Source of the DNA: Draconibacterium sediminis
GTDB lineage: Bacteria; Bacteroidota; Bacteroidia; Bacteroidales; Prolixibacteraceae
Assembly: GCF_000949475.1 (NCBI RefSeq)
Contig: NZ_JRHC01000003.1
Location: forward strand, 62,001-126,000
DNA length: 64,000 nt
Direction of reading: 5' to 3'
Shown here piece by piece: positions 27,757 through 36,795 of this stretch. A program made the position numbers and the translations under genes. The notes beneath the pieces were generated by a model. The model had not been told where the DNA came from. It ran no database searches and worked only from the letters and a program-made list of their open reading frames with translations. Every line of letters starts with the position of its first letter. The first letter of the stretch is position 1.

Positions 27757-28737
27757 TTACTCCGCTAGTTTTTCAATGACTTCGCGCGAAACACGTTCGC
27801 TGTACGAATTGATTTTCCAGTGCCCCGGGTGCCAGCCTTTTAAAAAGCGATGAAAATCGGCCCAGGCTATGTGGTACAAATTACGCCAGTCGGCTTCAAG
27901 CGAATCGGCATCAATAGTGGTATTTTTCTTTTGAAGGGCTTCACGCAAATGGGTAAAATACATCTCGAGTAATTTGTCTTCGTATTTTTCACAGTCGTTT
28001 TCGCTCATGCAGCTGCCAATAAAATAAGCCAGGTCTTTCATTCCACACCCACCGCCAACATATTGAAAATCGACGGCTGCCACACTTTTCCCATCATTCG
28101 AAAAACAGAAGTTGGCCAGTTTGGCGTCGCCGTGCACAAGCGTTTGATAAGGACTTTCGCTTAGTTTTTTATCAATAGCGCTCGCGGCATTTTTTAAAGG
28201 CAGATCATCCATGGCTTCCAGCTCTTCGGGGCGGGTTTCAAGGTGCCAGTAAGTTCCGGTTTCCCATAAACCTTCGGGTTTTTCTCCCATAAAAGTTGCA
28301 TGAAAATTGGCCAGCCAGTGTAAACAGGCATTTATATTGTCCCAGTTAACCGATGTGCTTAAACGTTTTGCAAATCCGGTGCTGTCGAGGTCTTCAAAAA
28401 CCATTAACACTTCGCTGCCCTTTGTTTCCAGCGCATAACATTGTGGTGTTTTACAATCATCGTTGCACTTGGCGTTAAACGACTTGTACCACTCTGTTTC
28501 CACCTTGTATGATTTTAATTTCCGCTGATGCGAGAGATCGGTATTCCAACCACGCGGATGCGAACCTCCTTCGGGCAGGTTAACATGTTTTACCACCACA
28601 CTTTCAAGCTCGTAACCTTCCAGCCCAAAACGTACGATTTCGCCGTATCCGCTCCACAAACTCTGAATAACTTCTATTTCGTAGAGGCTTTCTGCTCCGG
28701 TTGATTGTAAAATGATATCCTGAAAATGTTGATCCAT
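27757..28737 (-). CDS. Aminoglycoside phosphotransferase/ecdysteroid kinase-like protein
   Basis: This 326-residue protein has a protein-kinase-like fold of the APH/EcKinase (DUF1679) group. The catalytic loop [13 protein letters not shown] shows the HGDxxxxN pattern, and [20 protein letters not shown] carries the metal-binding Asp. N-terminal [10 protein letters not shown] has the nucleotide-anchoring Lys. The phosphate acceptor is unknown. It starts 20 bp after the hydrogenase-like gene, suggesting one transcript. A link to hydrogen metabolism is not evident. Confidence 0.8.
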   Translation of the reverse strand: MDQHFQDIILQSTGAESLYEIEVIQSLWSGYGEIVRFGLEGYELESVVVKHVNLPEGGSHPRGWNTDLSHQRKLKSYKVETEWYKSFNAKCNDDCKTPQCYALETKGSEVLMVFEDLDSTGFAKRLSTSVNWDNINACLHWLANFHATFMGEKPEGLWETGTYWHLETRPEELEAMDDLPLKNAASAIDKKLSESPYQTLVHGDAKLANFCFSNDGKSVAAVDFQYVGGGCGMKDLAYFIGSCMSENDCEKYEDKLLEMYFTHLREALQKKNTTIDADSLEADWRNLYHIAWADFHRFLKGWHPGHWKINSYSERVSREVIEKLAE

Positions 28738-28757
28738 GTTTTCCTTTTTTGCGATGT

Positions 28758-30182
28758 CTAGTCTTTTAAGTTGGCATTGAACAACTTCTTATTGCCGGCC
28801 ATTTCGCCCAGCGATGCAGGCCCGTTAATACAGCCACCTTCGCAAACCATAAATTCGATAAAGTTTGCCGGAGCTTTTCCACGGGCGTAAGCCTTCATCA
28901 TTCCAACTGCTTTTTTGTCAACACCGTTAATCACCAGTTCTTTAATGTTTGCCTCGGGGCGTTCGGCTTTAACAGCGGCAGTTACACCTCCCGAAAGCGC
29001 AAAACCACGGTCAACGGTCTTTTTATTATGTCGGGCTTCGTTATCGGGAATTCCTCCCAAATCGATATCCAGACCAACAATCAGTGCATTCAGCTCCTCA
29101 AACGACATTACATGATCAACTTTATCGTTGCGGCGGGCTTCTTTTCGTTTACCAATACATGGCCCGATAAAAACCAATTTTGTGCCCGGATTTTTCTCGC
29201 GGGCAATATCGGCCGCATACATCATCGGCGATGGTGTATCCGATACAAAAGGTTTTAATCCTTTCACGTGTTTTTCGACGGTTTCCACATAACTTGGGCA
29301 ACAGCTGGTGGTCATAAACGGCGCACCTTCATCAAGGCGTTCCAAAAATTCTGCCGATTCGTGTTCCACTGTTTTACGTGCTCCGTCAGCAACTTCAACC
29401 ACTTCGTTAAAACCAATTTCTTTTAACAGGTTTTCAATTTGCCCGGTCGACAGGTTAAACTGTCCGTGAATGGCCGGAGCAAAAATAGCGGTGGTATGCT
29501 CTTCTTTTCGGATACACATCAGAATATCGATAAGCTGACTCACTTCGAAAATACTGCCAAACGGACAAGCTACCATACATTTTCCACAGTAAATACATTT
29601 GTCGTCGTCGATGCGTTCAACACCGTATTCATCTTTCGAAATGGCTCCAACCGGGCACGCCGCCTCGCACGGGATAGGTACGTGGATAATGGCGTGGTAC
29701 TGGCACTGCTTTTGGCAAATTCCGCAGTTAATACATTTGTCGGTGTTAATTTGTGCCTGACCATTTACCATGCTAACGGCGTCTTTCGGGCAGTTCATCA
29801 TACACGGACGTGCCACACAGCCACGGCAAAGGTTACTTACCACATACTGTGCTTTTACACAACTTGTACAGGCTTCGTCAACCACGGTCATTATTTCTTT
29901 TTTTACTTGTGTGCGGTTTTGGGCATTTTCGGCATAGGTACTAAGGGGAGTCAATTCATCTTTTTCATCGTCAACAGTGTAACCCAGCAAAGGAAACAAC
30001 TTGTATTTTATTACCGCCCGTTCTTTATGAATACAACAACGGTGTTGGGCTTCGCGGCGTTTTGGTGCCATTTGGATGGGAATGCGGTCGATTTCCTCAA
30101 CCAGCTTACCATCGGCAAAAAGCCTGACGATTTGTTTCAGTAAATCTCTTCTAATAATCAGTGTGTTACTTGTGTACCCCAT
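28758..30182 (-). CDS. Monomeric [FeFe] hydrogenase-like protein (group B type)
   Basis: This 474-residue protein starts at ATG 30182 ([10 protein letters not shown]); an upstream start would add nine basic residues. The N-terminal half holds several ferredoxin-like [4Fe-4S] motifs: [40 protein letters not shown] and [14 protein letters not shown]. The C-terminal half has the three H-cluster motifs in the group B form: TSCCPSY (292-298), [10 protein letters not shown] (341-350) and CEGGCINGP (447-455). It should bind an H-cluster and evolve, oxidise or sense H2. No HydE, HydF or HydG maturase is in the window, and the physiological role of group B enzymes is poorly defined. It is first of a three-gene minus-strand run. 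Confidence 0.85.
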   Translation of the reverse strand: MGYTSNTLIIRRDLLKQIVRLFADGKLVEEIDRIPIQMAPKRREAQHRCCIHKERAVIKYKLFPLLGYTVDDEKDELTPLSTYAENAQNRTQVKKEIMTVVDEACTSCVKAQYVVSNLCRGCVARPCMMNCPKDAVSMVNGQAQINTDKCINCGICQKQCQYHAIIHVPIPCEAACPVGAISKDEYGVERIDDDKCIYCGKCMVACPFGSIFEVSQLIDILMCIRKEEHTTAIFAPAIHGQFNLSTGQIENLLKEIGFNEVVEVADGARKTVEHESAEFLERLDEGAPFMTTSCCPSYVETVEKHVKGLKPFVSDTPSPMMYAADIAREKNPGTKLVFIGPCIGKRKEARRNDKVDHVMSFEELNALIVGLDIDLGGIPDNEARHNKKTVDRGFALSGGVTAAVKAERPEANIKELVINGVDKKAVGMMKAYARGKAPANFIEFMVCEGGCINGPASLGEMAGNKKLFNANLKD

Positions 30183-30317
30183 GTTGCCTTTCTTTTTTTG
30201 ACGCCGCAAAAGTACTGCCTTTTTATGTTCCGCAACACCTTTTTAGTGATAAGTTGACTCTTGTTAAGTCAGGGTTAAAACGAAGCAACATGCAATGTTT
30301 AAGGCCAACTGAAAAAG

Positions 30318-30388
30318 TTTGATATATGGTGTTATTATCATAAATTTAGAAGGTGAAAGCGATTGGGATACGCTTTTTTATAAATTTG
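30318..30388 (+). promoter_or_regulatory. Candidate promoter(s) for the serine hydrolase operon
   Basis: Two overlapping possibilities: TTG (30319-30321), a 19-bp spacer and TAAATTTA (30341-30348); or the exact -7 match TAAATTTG at 30381-30388 without a well-placed -33 box. Either gives a 55-100 nt leader before the ATG at 30450. Found by eye. Confidence 0.35.
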
Positions 30389-30449
30389 AAAATGTATTGT
30401 GTGCTTCACATTATCAAACAAAAAATAAACTAACATAAAAATAAATCGT

Positions 30450-31667
30450 ATGAAATCTTTCAAAGCTTATTTCCCGTTTTTATTCTTGCTCGTTTTAATT
30501 GTTACCGGATGTAATTCAACGCCAAAAGAACAGAAAACAAACACCGGTGCAGTTGCCGCCGATTCGTTAACGGCAGCAGAAAACCTTATTCAGCAGTATA
30601 TTGATAAAGGTGAGTTGGCCGGTTTTTCAGCACTGATTATTAAAGATGGCGAAGAGGTTTTTAGAATGAACAAAGGTTATGCCGACCGGGAAAATGAGAA
30701 ACCTATTGAAACGAATACGATTTATCGGATTTTTTCGATGAGCAAACCCGTAACAGCAGTCGCCTTGATGACTTTATACGATGAAGGAAAATTTGACCTG
30801 GATGATAAAGTTTCGGATTATATTCCAAAATATGCCGATTGTAAAGTGTACACACCCAGTGAAAATGGTTTTAGTTTGGAACCTCAGGAAAACGAAATGA
30901 CGATTCGGCATTTGCTGACCCACACTTCCGGAATATCTTATGGTTGGAATCCATCATATGTTGACTCGCTTTATCGGGTAAATGATGTAAGTGGATGGGA
31001 TGGAAAGCTGGAAGACAAAATGCTTGCGTTGGCTGATATGCCACTTAATTTTCAACCCGGAACTCAATGGATGTACGGGCTTTCGATTGATGTGGCCGGT
31101 TACCTCGTGGAAGTGATTTCAGGAAAACCTTTTGATGAGTACCTTCAGGAGCACGTTTTTGGACCGCTAAAAATGGATGATACCGGTTTTTATGTGCCGG
31201 AAGAAAAGCACGATCGTTTCTGTAGGCTTTATAATCAGGGTGAGGATAAAATGCTGGCACCTGCTCAAGACCTATTTGCAGATGTATTTAAACAGCCCGT
31301 AACACTTTTTTCGGGTGGAGGAGGACTGGTTTCAACCATTGACGACTATGCCCGTTTTTGTAAAATGTTGCTGAACAAAGGCGAACTGGATGGCGCAAGA
31401 ATATTGGAACCGCATACGGTAGAATTGATTATGAGTAACCAATTGCCGGAAACAGCAACCTACGAAAATGGACAAAAGGGATACGGACTGGCAGGAGCTG
31501 TTGATTTTGAAACGGGAGAATACAGTTGGGCAGGCGCAGCTTCCACAAATTTTTGGGTCAATCCAACCGACCAGCTCATCATTATCACAGCTACGCAGAT
31601 AATGCCGAGTAATTTCGAATATGCAAACGAATTCAAATCAATAATCGACAATACTTATACTAAATAG
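30450..31667 (+). CDS. Lipoprotein serine hydrolase, beta-lactamase (class C/esterase VIII) family
   Basis: This 405-residue protein has a lipoprotein signal (lipobox VTGC, Cys21). The catalytic SxxK is intact as Ser96-Met-Ser-Lys99 in IFSMSKPVTAVALM. The second-motif Tyr is in WMYGLSIDVAGYL. The family includes class C beta-lactamases, D-amino acid peptidases and esterases; the sequence alone does not pick among them. The YGLSIDV form resembles family VIII esterases. The DUF1080 gene follows after 12 bp, so the two are co-transcribed. It contrasts with the inactive paralogue at 33,239-34,360. Confidence 0.87.
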   Translation: MKSFKAYFPFLFLLVLIVTGCNSTPKEQKTNTGAVAADSLTAAENLIQQYIDKGELAGFSALIIKDGEEVFRMNKGYADRENEKPIETNTIYRIFSMSKPVTAVALMTLYDEGKFDLDDKVSDYIPKYADCKVYTPSENGFSLEPQENEMTIRHLLTHTSGISYGWNPSYVDSLYRVNDVSGWDGKLEDKMLALADMPLNFQPGTQWMYGLSIDVAGYLVEVISGKPFDEYLQEHVFGPLKMDDTGFYVPEEKHDRFCRLYNQGEDKMLAPAQDLFADVFKQPVTLFSGGGGLVSTIDDYARFCKMLLNKGELDGARILEPHTVELIMSNQLPETATYENGQKGYGLAGAVDFETGEYSWAGAASTNFWVNPTDQLIIITATQIMPSNFEYANEFKSIIDNTYTK

Positions 31668-31679
31668 CCAATATAAAAG

Positions 31680-32546
31680 ATGAAAAATTCAATCCTGCTT
31701 CTTTTTTTCACTGTTATACTCCTGTCGTGCAATACATCAAACGAATGGGAATCGTTGATGGATAAAGATCTATCGAAGTGGGACCGGTATTTAAGTTATA
31801 AACACCAGTTGGGCTACGACGGGCAACAGCCAAAGGATGCCGACGGCAACTTAATAGAACCTATTGGCTTAAATAAAGAAGGGTATAATGTTTTTACGGT
31901 AACCGAACAAGACAGAGAAGATGTGTTAAAAATAAGTGGTGAGATTTATGGCTGCCTGATCACAAAAAAAGAATATCACAATTATCATTTACGGCTAAAA
32001 ATGAAATGGGGCGATAAAAAGTTTGATCCGCGTAAAAACCTGTTGAAAGACTCGGGGATTTTATATCATTCCATCGGGCCATTGGGAGCTGAATACTGGC
32101 GCACATGGATGCTTTCGCAGGAATTCCAGATTATGGAAGGCCACCTGGGAGATTACTGGAGCCAGGTTACTTCGGCCATCGACATACGCGCTTACCTTCC
32201 CGAATATATCATGAATCCGGTTGCCGATGCCAGCCAGCCATTTTTGCCAATGGGGCAGGATGAGGATATTCAGGGTTTTTGTCTGCGTAGCGGAAATTAT
32301 GAAAAAGCGCCGGGAGAGTGGAACTTGCTGGAACTGATTTGTTACGATGGAAACAGCATTCATATGGTAAACGGCGAGGTGGTAATGGTTTTACGTAACT
32401 CGCGTTACATTAAAGATGGCGAAACCTTGCCATTGGATAAAGGGAAAATACAGCTGCAAAGCGAGGCGGCAGAGGTTTTTTATAAAGAGATTGAGATTAG
32501 GGAACTGGATGAAATGCCGGAATACTTTGCACAGTATTTCAATTAA
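31680..32546 (+). CDS. DUF1080 (3-keto-disaccharide hydrolase-like) lipoprotein
   Basis: This 288-residue protein has a lipoprotein signal (LLSC, Cys17). The DUF1080 family has a concanavalin-like jelly-roll fold and includes 3-keto-glycoside hydrolases. Recognisable pieces are the opening WESLMDKDLSKWDRYLSY, then EIYGCLITKKEYHNYHLRLK, and DSGILYHSIG and WSQVTSAIDIRA later on. The final QLQSEAAEVFYKEIEIREL is typical of the family end. It is encoded 12 bp after the serine hydrolase and its 3' end overlaps the convergent DUF4230 gene by 4 bp. Confidence 0.87.
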   Translation: MKNSILLLFFTVILLSCNTSNEWESLMDKDLSKWDRYLSYKHQLGYDGQQPKDADGNLIEPIGLNKEGYNVFTVTEQDREDVLKISGEIYGCLITKKEYHNYHLRLKMKWGDKKFDPRKNLLKDSGILYHSIGPLGAEYWRTWMLSQEFQIMEGHLGDYWSQVTSAIDIRAYLPEYIMNPVADASQPFLPMGQDEDIQGFCLRSGNYEKAPGEWNLLELICYDGNSIHMVNGEVVMVLRNSRYIKDGETLPLDKGKIQLQSEAAEVFYKEIEIRELDEMPEYFAQYFN

Positions 32547-33163
32547 TCTTTCAACAGGTGTTTCACTTTTGCAGCGCTTATTTTACGGTGTTCGGCTTCA
32601 AATTGCCAGCCTACGGATTCAATTAATTGCTGTACAAGAGCTATGGTATCGGTGGCCTGGTCTTTCGCAATTTGTACAAGGTGGCTTTCCTCCACTTTTT
32701 CACGAATAAATTCTTTCGAGCGTTTATTCATGTTGGTCAAATCCGATTCATTTATTTTGTTGATTATTCCCTTTTGTATGTCGTAATATTCCAGGTCGCT
32801 GTCGATGCTAAGAATTTCGGGCTCGGGAAAGCGCGATAGCTCCACTAGTTTTTTATGCGGATTTATATCGATGTTTATTTTGGTGAGATCGAAACCGATC
32901 ATCACTTTGGCTTTTACAATTAGTAAAGCTCGTTTTTCGGTTTGAAAAAGTTTGAAGAACAACTGTTTCTCATCTCTATGGGTGTATAGTTCCGAGAATT
33001 CTCCTTCAACGGTAATTAATTTACAAACCTGTTTTATTTTGTCAAGCAAAATAACCGACTGGTCGTGCAGTTGTTTCTCGTTGCGGTTTTTGTAATAATA
33101 AATCGTTCCGAAAATTCCGGCAGCCAGTCCAATAAGTATTCCCAAAAAAATAAGGGTTTCCAT
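32543..33163 (-). CDS. DUF4230 membrane-anchored protein
   Basis: This 206-residue protein has an N-terminal membrane helix (METLIFLGILIGLAAGIFGT). The remaining part matches DUF4230: LITVEGEFSELYTHRDEK, ALLIVKAKVMIGFDLTKINI, and the C-terminal helix VQQLIESVGWQFE. Function is unknown. The convergent 4-bp overlap with the DUF1080 stop is unusual and leaves no room for a terminator between them. Confidence 0.85.
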   Translation of the reverse strand: METLIFLGILIGLAAGIFGTIYYYKNRNEKQLHDQSVILLDKIKQVCKLITVEGEFSELYTHRDEKQLFFKLFQTEKRALLIVKAKVMIGFDLTKINIDINPHKKLVELSRFPEPEILSIDSDLEYYDIQKGIINKINESDLTNMNKRSKEFIREKVEESHLVQIAKDQATDTIALVQQLIESVGWQFEAEHRKISAAKVKHLLKD

Positions 33164-33238
33164 AAAAAGTCTTGTTTTGAATATCTAAAGTAAAACTTTT
33201 TATAAAAACCCGTGTATTGAAGTTCCGAAAAGAAAATT

Positions 33239-34360
33239 CTATTCCTCGCTTTCCTCCGGTTTTGGCAGGAAAATGTCGGCCAGTTTAAAAATGGTAGAAT
33301 TGCTTCGTTCCTGGGTAAGGTTGGTTGTAATTGCTACAACCAGCTCTTCTTTCGGGTAAATAAGCACAGACGAACTACCTCCGTGTACTGATCCTTCGCG
33401 ACCGTAAAATACATTTCCTTCGCGGTCGCGTAAAATTAGCCAACCGTTGGCAAATTGCGCTACCTGATTGTTATTCAGCTCAACAGGATCAAAAAGATGA
33501 GCCCGTGTGCTGTCGTTCAGGTAATCGGAATTGAAGTAGATATCGGTGAGTTTTACCAAATCTTCGGCACTTGATAAAAGCCCTTCAGATGGAGCCCGCC
33601 AACGTAAATCGGTAGTCATGGCGTTTACCACCTGCGCAATAATATTGTGATCGTAAAAATTAGTGCGTCCTTCTATTGTTGAAAACGGATTATCAGGACA
33701 GGTACTTTCGAAATGCAGCGTGTCGGTTACGTACTCTTGCAGCAACTCATTAAACCGCTTTCCCGATGCTTTTTCCATAATAGCGCCAAGCAGGTTAAAA
33801 TTCAGGCGACTTTCCATGTGGAATTCTCCCGGGGGTGCCATCAACTCATCATCCTGAAACGTTTCCAAGCCTTTCTGCAGCGTAATATTTGTTGCCTGCC
33901 AGTTATTTTCGGTGTTGTTCATCTCTCTGAATCCCGAGGTGTGATTTTTAAGATTTTTGATGGTAACCGGAAGTCGTTTTTCCGGAAAATCAGGGAGATA
34001 ATGCTGTATGGTAGAATCGGGATTAAGTGTGCCGTCTTCCACCATTTTTAAATAAATAATTGTGGTGTAAATTTCGGATAAGTCTCCGATCCGGAATTTT
34101 GTATCACGGGTAACTTTCACATCAAGATCGGTCGAGGCACGACCAATTCCCTCAGAATAAATAAGTTTCCCGTTTTTGGCAATAGCGATTTGTGCCCCCG
34201 GAATAAAGTTCGTTCGCAAATAAGTTGAGAGTTCTTTTCTAACTTCTTTAATCTCGTCGATGTACGCTTTGTCGTACAGAATGTTGTTGTTTGCTTTTTT
34301 ACAGTTTGTTAGCGCTACCACAACAAAAAACAAAATAAAAACTTGGATTACTCGCTTCAT
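33239..34360 (-). CDS. Beta-lactamase-fold lipoprotein lacking the catalytic motifs (pseudoenzyme)
   Basis: This 373-residue protein has a lipoprotein signal (LTNC, Cys20). The overall fold matches class C beta-lactamase/DD-peptidase-like proteins: FRIGxxS, TIKNLKNHTSGFREM, LNFNLLGAIMEKASG, and VHGGSSSVLIYPKEELVVAI near the end. The SxxK motif is replaced by Asp93-Leu-Ser-Glu96 (FRIGDLSEIYT). The YxN motif reads Glu-Ser-Arg (ESRLNFNLLG). The reading frame is intact, so it appears maintained as a non-hydrolytic binding or regulatory protein (inference). It lies 115 bp downstream of the LytTR regulator gene. Confidence 0.82.
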   Translation of the reverse strand: MKRVIQVFILFFVVVALTNCKKANNNILYDKAYIDEIKEVRKELSTYLRTNFIPGAQIAIAKNGKLIYSEGIGRASTDLDVKVTRDTKFRIGDLSEIYTTIIYLKMVEDGTLNPDSTIQHYLPDFPEKRLPVTIKNLKNHTSGFREMNNTENNWQATNITLQKGLETFQDDELMAPPGEFHMESRLNFNLLGAIMEKASGKRFNELLQEYVTDTLHFESTCPDNPFSTIEGRTNFYDHNIIAQVVNAMTTDLRWRAPSEGLLSSAEDLVKLTDIYFNSDYLNDSTRAHLFDPVELNNNQVAQFANGWLILRDREGNVFYGREGSVHGGSSSVLIYPKEELVVAITTNLTQERSNSTIFKLADIFLPKPEESEE

Positions 34361-34475
34361 TTTTACTGGGTTTTTAAACTGGTTTTAACTCTAAAAAACA
34401 GCTGCAAAAATATAAAAATTGAAAAAGTGTAAGCGTGAAATTTTGTTAAAAAACACAGGTGTCCGGAGCTGTTGG

Positions 34476-35213
34476 TTAAAGAAAATTCTTTTTCTGAAGC
34501 AGGTTTTGGAAAGCAATTTTATAGGTGCTGCTAACCGGAATAAGTTTGTCTTTTATTTTAATGGTATTGTTTTCAATGTAGTCGATCTTATCGATTGAAA
34601 TGATATACGATTTATGCACACGGATAAATTTCTGCTCATCCAGTAATTCCTGCATTTTTTTGAAATTCAGGAGGGTCATAATCCGGCTGTCTTCGGTGTG
34701 AATTTGCAGGTAATCGCGCTGCCCTTCGATGTATAAAATCTTATCGAAATACACTTTAACCGTTTTATTCCCCGATTTTATGAAAGTATATTCCGGGTGA
34801 TCGTTATTTTCTGCCGGCTGCTGCGCCGGTGCCGGAGTATGGTTGTTCTGGTCTTTTAAAAAGCGGGCATAAACCTTTTCGGTGGCTTTTACAAAACGCT
34901 CGAAAGGAATGGGTTTTAAAAGGTAATCTACCACATCTAACTCGTAGGCTTTTAGGGCATATTCGTCGAAGGCAGTGGTTAAAATTACGTATGGCGGATC
35001 TTTTAAGGTTTCGAGTAACTGGATGCCGGTAAATTCATCCATTTGAATATCGAGGAAAATAAGGTCGACTTTGTTCTCGCGCAGAAATGAAAAGGTTGAC
35101 AAGGCATTATCGAAGGTGCCCAATAGATTGAGGTAATCAATTTTTTCGGCAAAACGTTCTATCTTTTTTAAAGCCAAAAGTTCATCGTCAACAGCTATGC
35201 AATTCATTTTCAT
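34476..35213 (-). CDS. LytTR-family response regulator
   Basis: This 245-residue protein has a receiver domain (about 1-120) with acidic pocket VDDE and phospho-acceptor Asp55 in LIFLDIQMD, and the conserved Lys in YLLKPIPFERF. A LytTR DNA-binding domain follows (about 145-245): YTFIKSGNKTVKVYFDKILY, IEGQRDYLQIHT and FIRVHKSYIISIDKIDYIE. It is encoded 15 bp after the matching LytS-type kinase. The target genes are unknown. Confidence 0.93.
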   Translation of the reverse strand: MKMNCIAVDDELLALKKIERFAEKIDYLNLLGTFDNALSTFSFLRENKVDLIFLDIQMDEFTGIQLLETLKDPPYVILTTAFDEYALKAYELDVVDYLLKPIPFERFVKATEKVYARFLKDQNNHTPAPAQQPAENNDHPEYTFIKSGNKTVKVYFDKILYIEGQRDYLQIHTEDSRIMTLLNFKKMQELLDEQKFIRVHKSYIISIDKIDYIENNTIKIKDKLIPVSSTYKIAFQNLLQKKNFL

Positions 35214-35228
35214 AAAAACACTCTTTTA

Positions 35229-36245
35229 TTATACCGGCACTTTTATATGCACATCAAATTTATCCATATCCTTTTTAATATCAAAAGTAAAATTGCTGCC
35301 ATAAAGGAGTTTTAGGCGCTTTTCAACATTTTTTAATCCCGTTCCGGTGCCACTGTCGGGCAGTTTAAAATTGTTGCGTTTTACAATGTTCGATGTGCGC
35401 AGTTCAATACAGTCGCTATCAATGGAAAAGTTAATTTTTACACCGGGCGATTCCGATTGTTTATTGCAATGTTTCACCGCATTTTCAATTATCGGGATAA
35501 ACAAAAGTGGCGGTACAAGTTGCGAATTAGGTGCTCCTTTTTGTTCAAATTTTAAGAATTCAGGATCGGCAAAGCTCAGTTTCGCCAGCTCCAGGTAGTC
35601 TTGAATATAACTGAGTTCCTTGTCCAGTTTCACCATCTCATGTGTTGATTCCTGCAACATGTAACGCATAATTTTCGATAGCAACACAATGGCATTCGAT
35701 GCCTTTTCTTTGTCCTCGTAAATAAGCGCATCAATATTATTTAGCACATTAAAAAGGAAGTGCGGATTTACCTGCGAGCGTAAAATGCCCAGTTCCGATT
35801 GCACGGTTTTGCGCTCCAGTTCGGATTGTGTTAACTGAAATTTGTACGAATAGCTGAACAGCTTAAAGGCGGTGGCTGTACCGATGATCATAAAATTGTT
35901 AAGCAAGGCCGAGAACATTTCGGCACTAAACGGGCGGCGTACTACCCAAAATCCCAGTAATGGTTGGATGTTCAGTTTTATAAATTGCGAGATGGCAATA
36001 TTAAGCGCAATGATTATTGCCGTGCCAAGAATAAAAATTTCAAAACGCCGCTTTTTAAATACAAAACGCGGAATGAGGTATTCGATAACAATGTAAACGC
36101 CGATAATGTCGATGGGGATGTAGATGATATTTATAAAAGCTTCAATTACAAAACCAACCGACAGAAGGTACGGAATGGTGTAAAAAGTAAAAATAAATAT
36201 CCAAAACAGTATGTGGTTTAGAACCCGGTACTTAAAGATCTTCAT
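35229..36245 (-). CDS. LytS-type sensor histidine kinase (His_kinase PF06580)
   Basis: This protein has 338 residues with start ATG 36245 (MKIFKYRVLNH). Four transmembrane helices lie in residues about 8-135. The phospho-acceptor box is SQVNPHFLFNVLNNIDALI (His162). The N box is PPLLFIPIIENAVKHC and the G box GTGTGLKNVEKRLKLLYG. There is no periplasmic sensor domain, so the signal is probably sensed in or at the membrane. It forms an operon with the LytTR regulator. Confidence 0.92.
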   Translation of the reverse strand: MKIFKYRVLNHILFWIFIFTFYTIPYLLSVGFVIEAFINIIYIPIDIIGVYIVIEYLIPRFVFKKRRFEIFILGTAIIIALNIAISQFIKLNIQPLLGFWVVRRPFSAEMFSALLNNFMIIGTATAFKLFSYSYKFQLTQSELERKTVQSELGILRSQVNPHFLFNVLNNIDALIYEDKEKASNAIVLLSKIMRYMLQESTHEMVKLDKELSYIQDYLELAKLSFADPEFLKFEQKGAPNSQLVPPLLFIPIIENAVKHCNKQSESPGVKINFSIDSDCIELRTSNIVKRNNFKLPDSGTGTGLKNVEKRLKLLYGSNFTFDIKKDMDKFDVHIKVPV

Positions 36246-36795
36246 TGTATTATTAAATGCATTTACAATACAATGGTAAACCATTTATTTGAATAATCCA
36301 TTGATTTTCTGCCAATAAGCCAATAAATTCGTCTAGCTACACTACTTTAAAAGAATCTGAATTATGCAGATTAAAAAGTGTTTTTTGCAGATGATTTTGC
36401 GCTGTTCGCAGATGCGATTAAAAATATCCAGTGCTTGTAAATTTTATGCAGTCGTGATGTAGCCTGGCATAAGAAACCTCCTTTTTGCCTTTTCAGGCGG
36501 AATCTACTCTTTGGCTTTGCCCAAAGAGTAGACAGAAAACCCAAGGCTGCGTCCGCTTCTCTCGGAAATTCTACGCGATGACGACTAAAATTCCTGAAAC
36601 TCGTCGTACCTCCTCAAACATCAGTAATTTTTTAACGCTGTCACCGCTTGATTTCCGGCTCACCGGCCGAGGCCGAAGCGTAGGTGTGGCTATTGCAGAC
36701 GATACCAAAGTGGACCGGTTTCTTTTTAATATGCTTCAAGTTGGAGCATAGCGGAAATCCCAATTATAAGTAGAGTTCAAATACGAATGCCGCCT
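36246..36795. other. 550-bp intergenic region with an interspersed-repeat-like element
   Basis: The region between the divergent-side kinase start and the symporter stop holds no believable gene. The part from about 36,470 to 36,740 is more GC-rich than its surroundings. It contains a perfect hairpin with arms TCTACTCTTTGG (36503-36514) and CCAAAGAGTAGA (36521-36532) around CTTTGC. It resembles non-coding repeats I recall from other Bacteroidota genomes (recollection, unverified). The first 150 bp should carry the histidine kinase promoter. Confidence 0.5.

Noticed and set aside
29439-30143. A 234-codon open frame antisense to the hydrogenase gene
   Set aside because: The opposite strand encodes conserved Fe-S motifs. 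The antisense product is Phe/Thr/Val-rich without domain features.
28758-30182. Ordinary ferredoxin or NADH dehydrogenase-like Fe-S protein
   Set aside because: The TSCCPS, GPCIGK and CEGGC motifs in this order and spacing are specific to the H-cluster domain.
36485-36751. An 88-codon ORF in the gap before the DAACS symporter
   Set aside because: It overlaps the hairpin-bearing repeat element, has no family resemblance and a composition unlike neighbouring genes.
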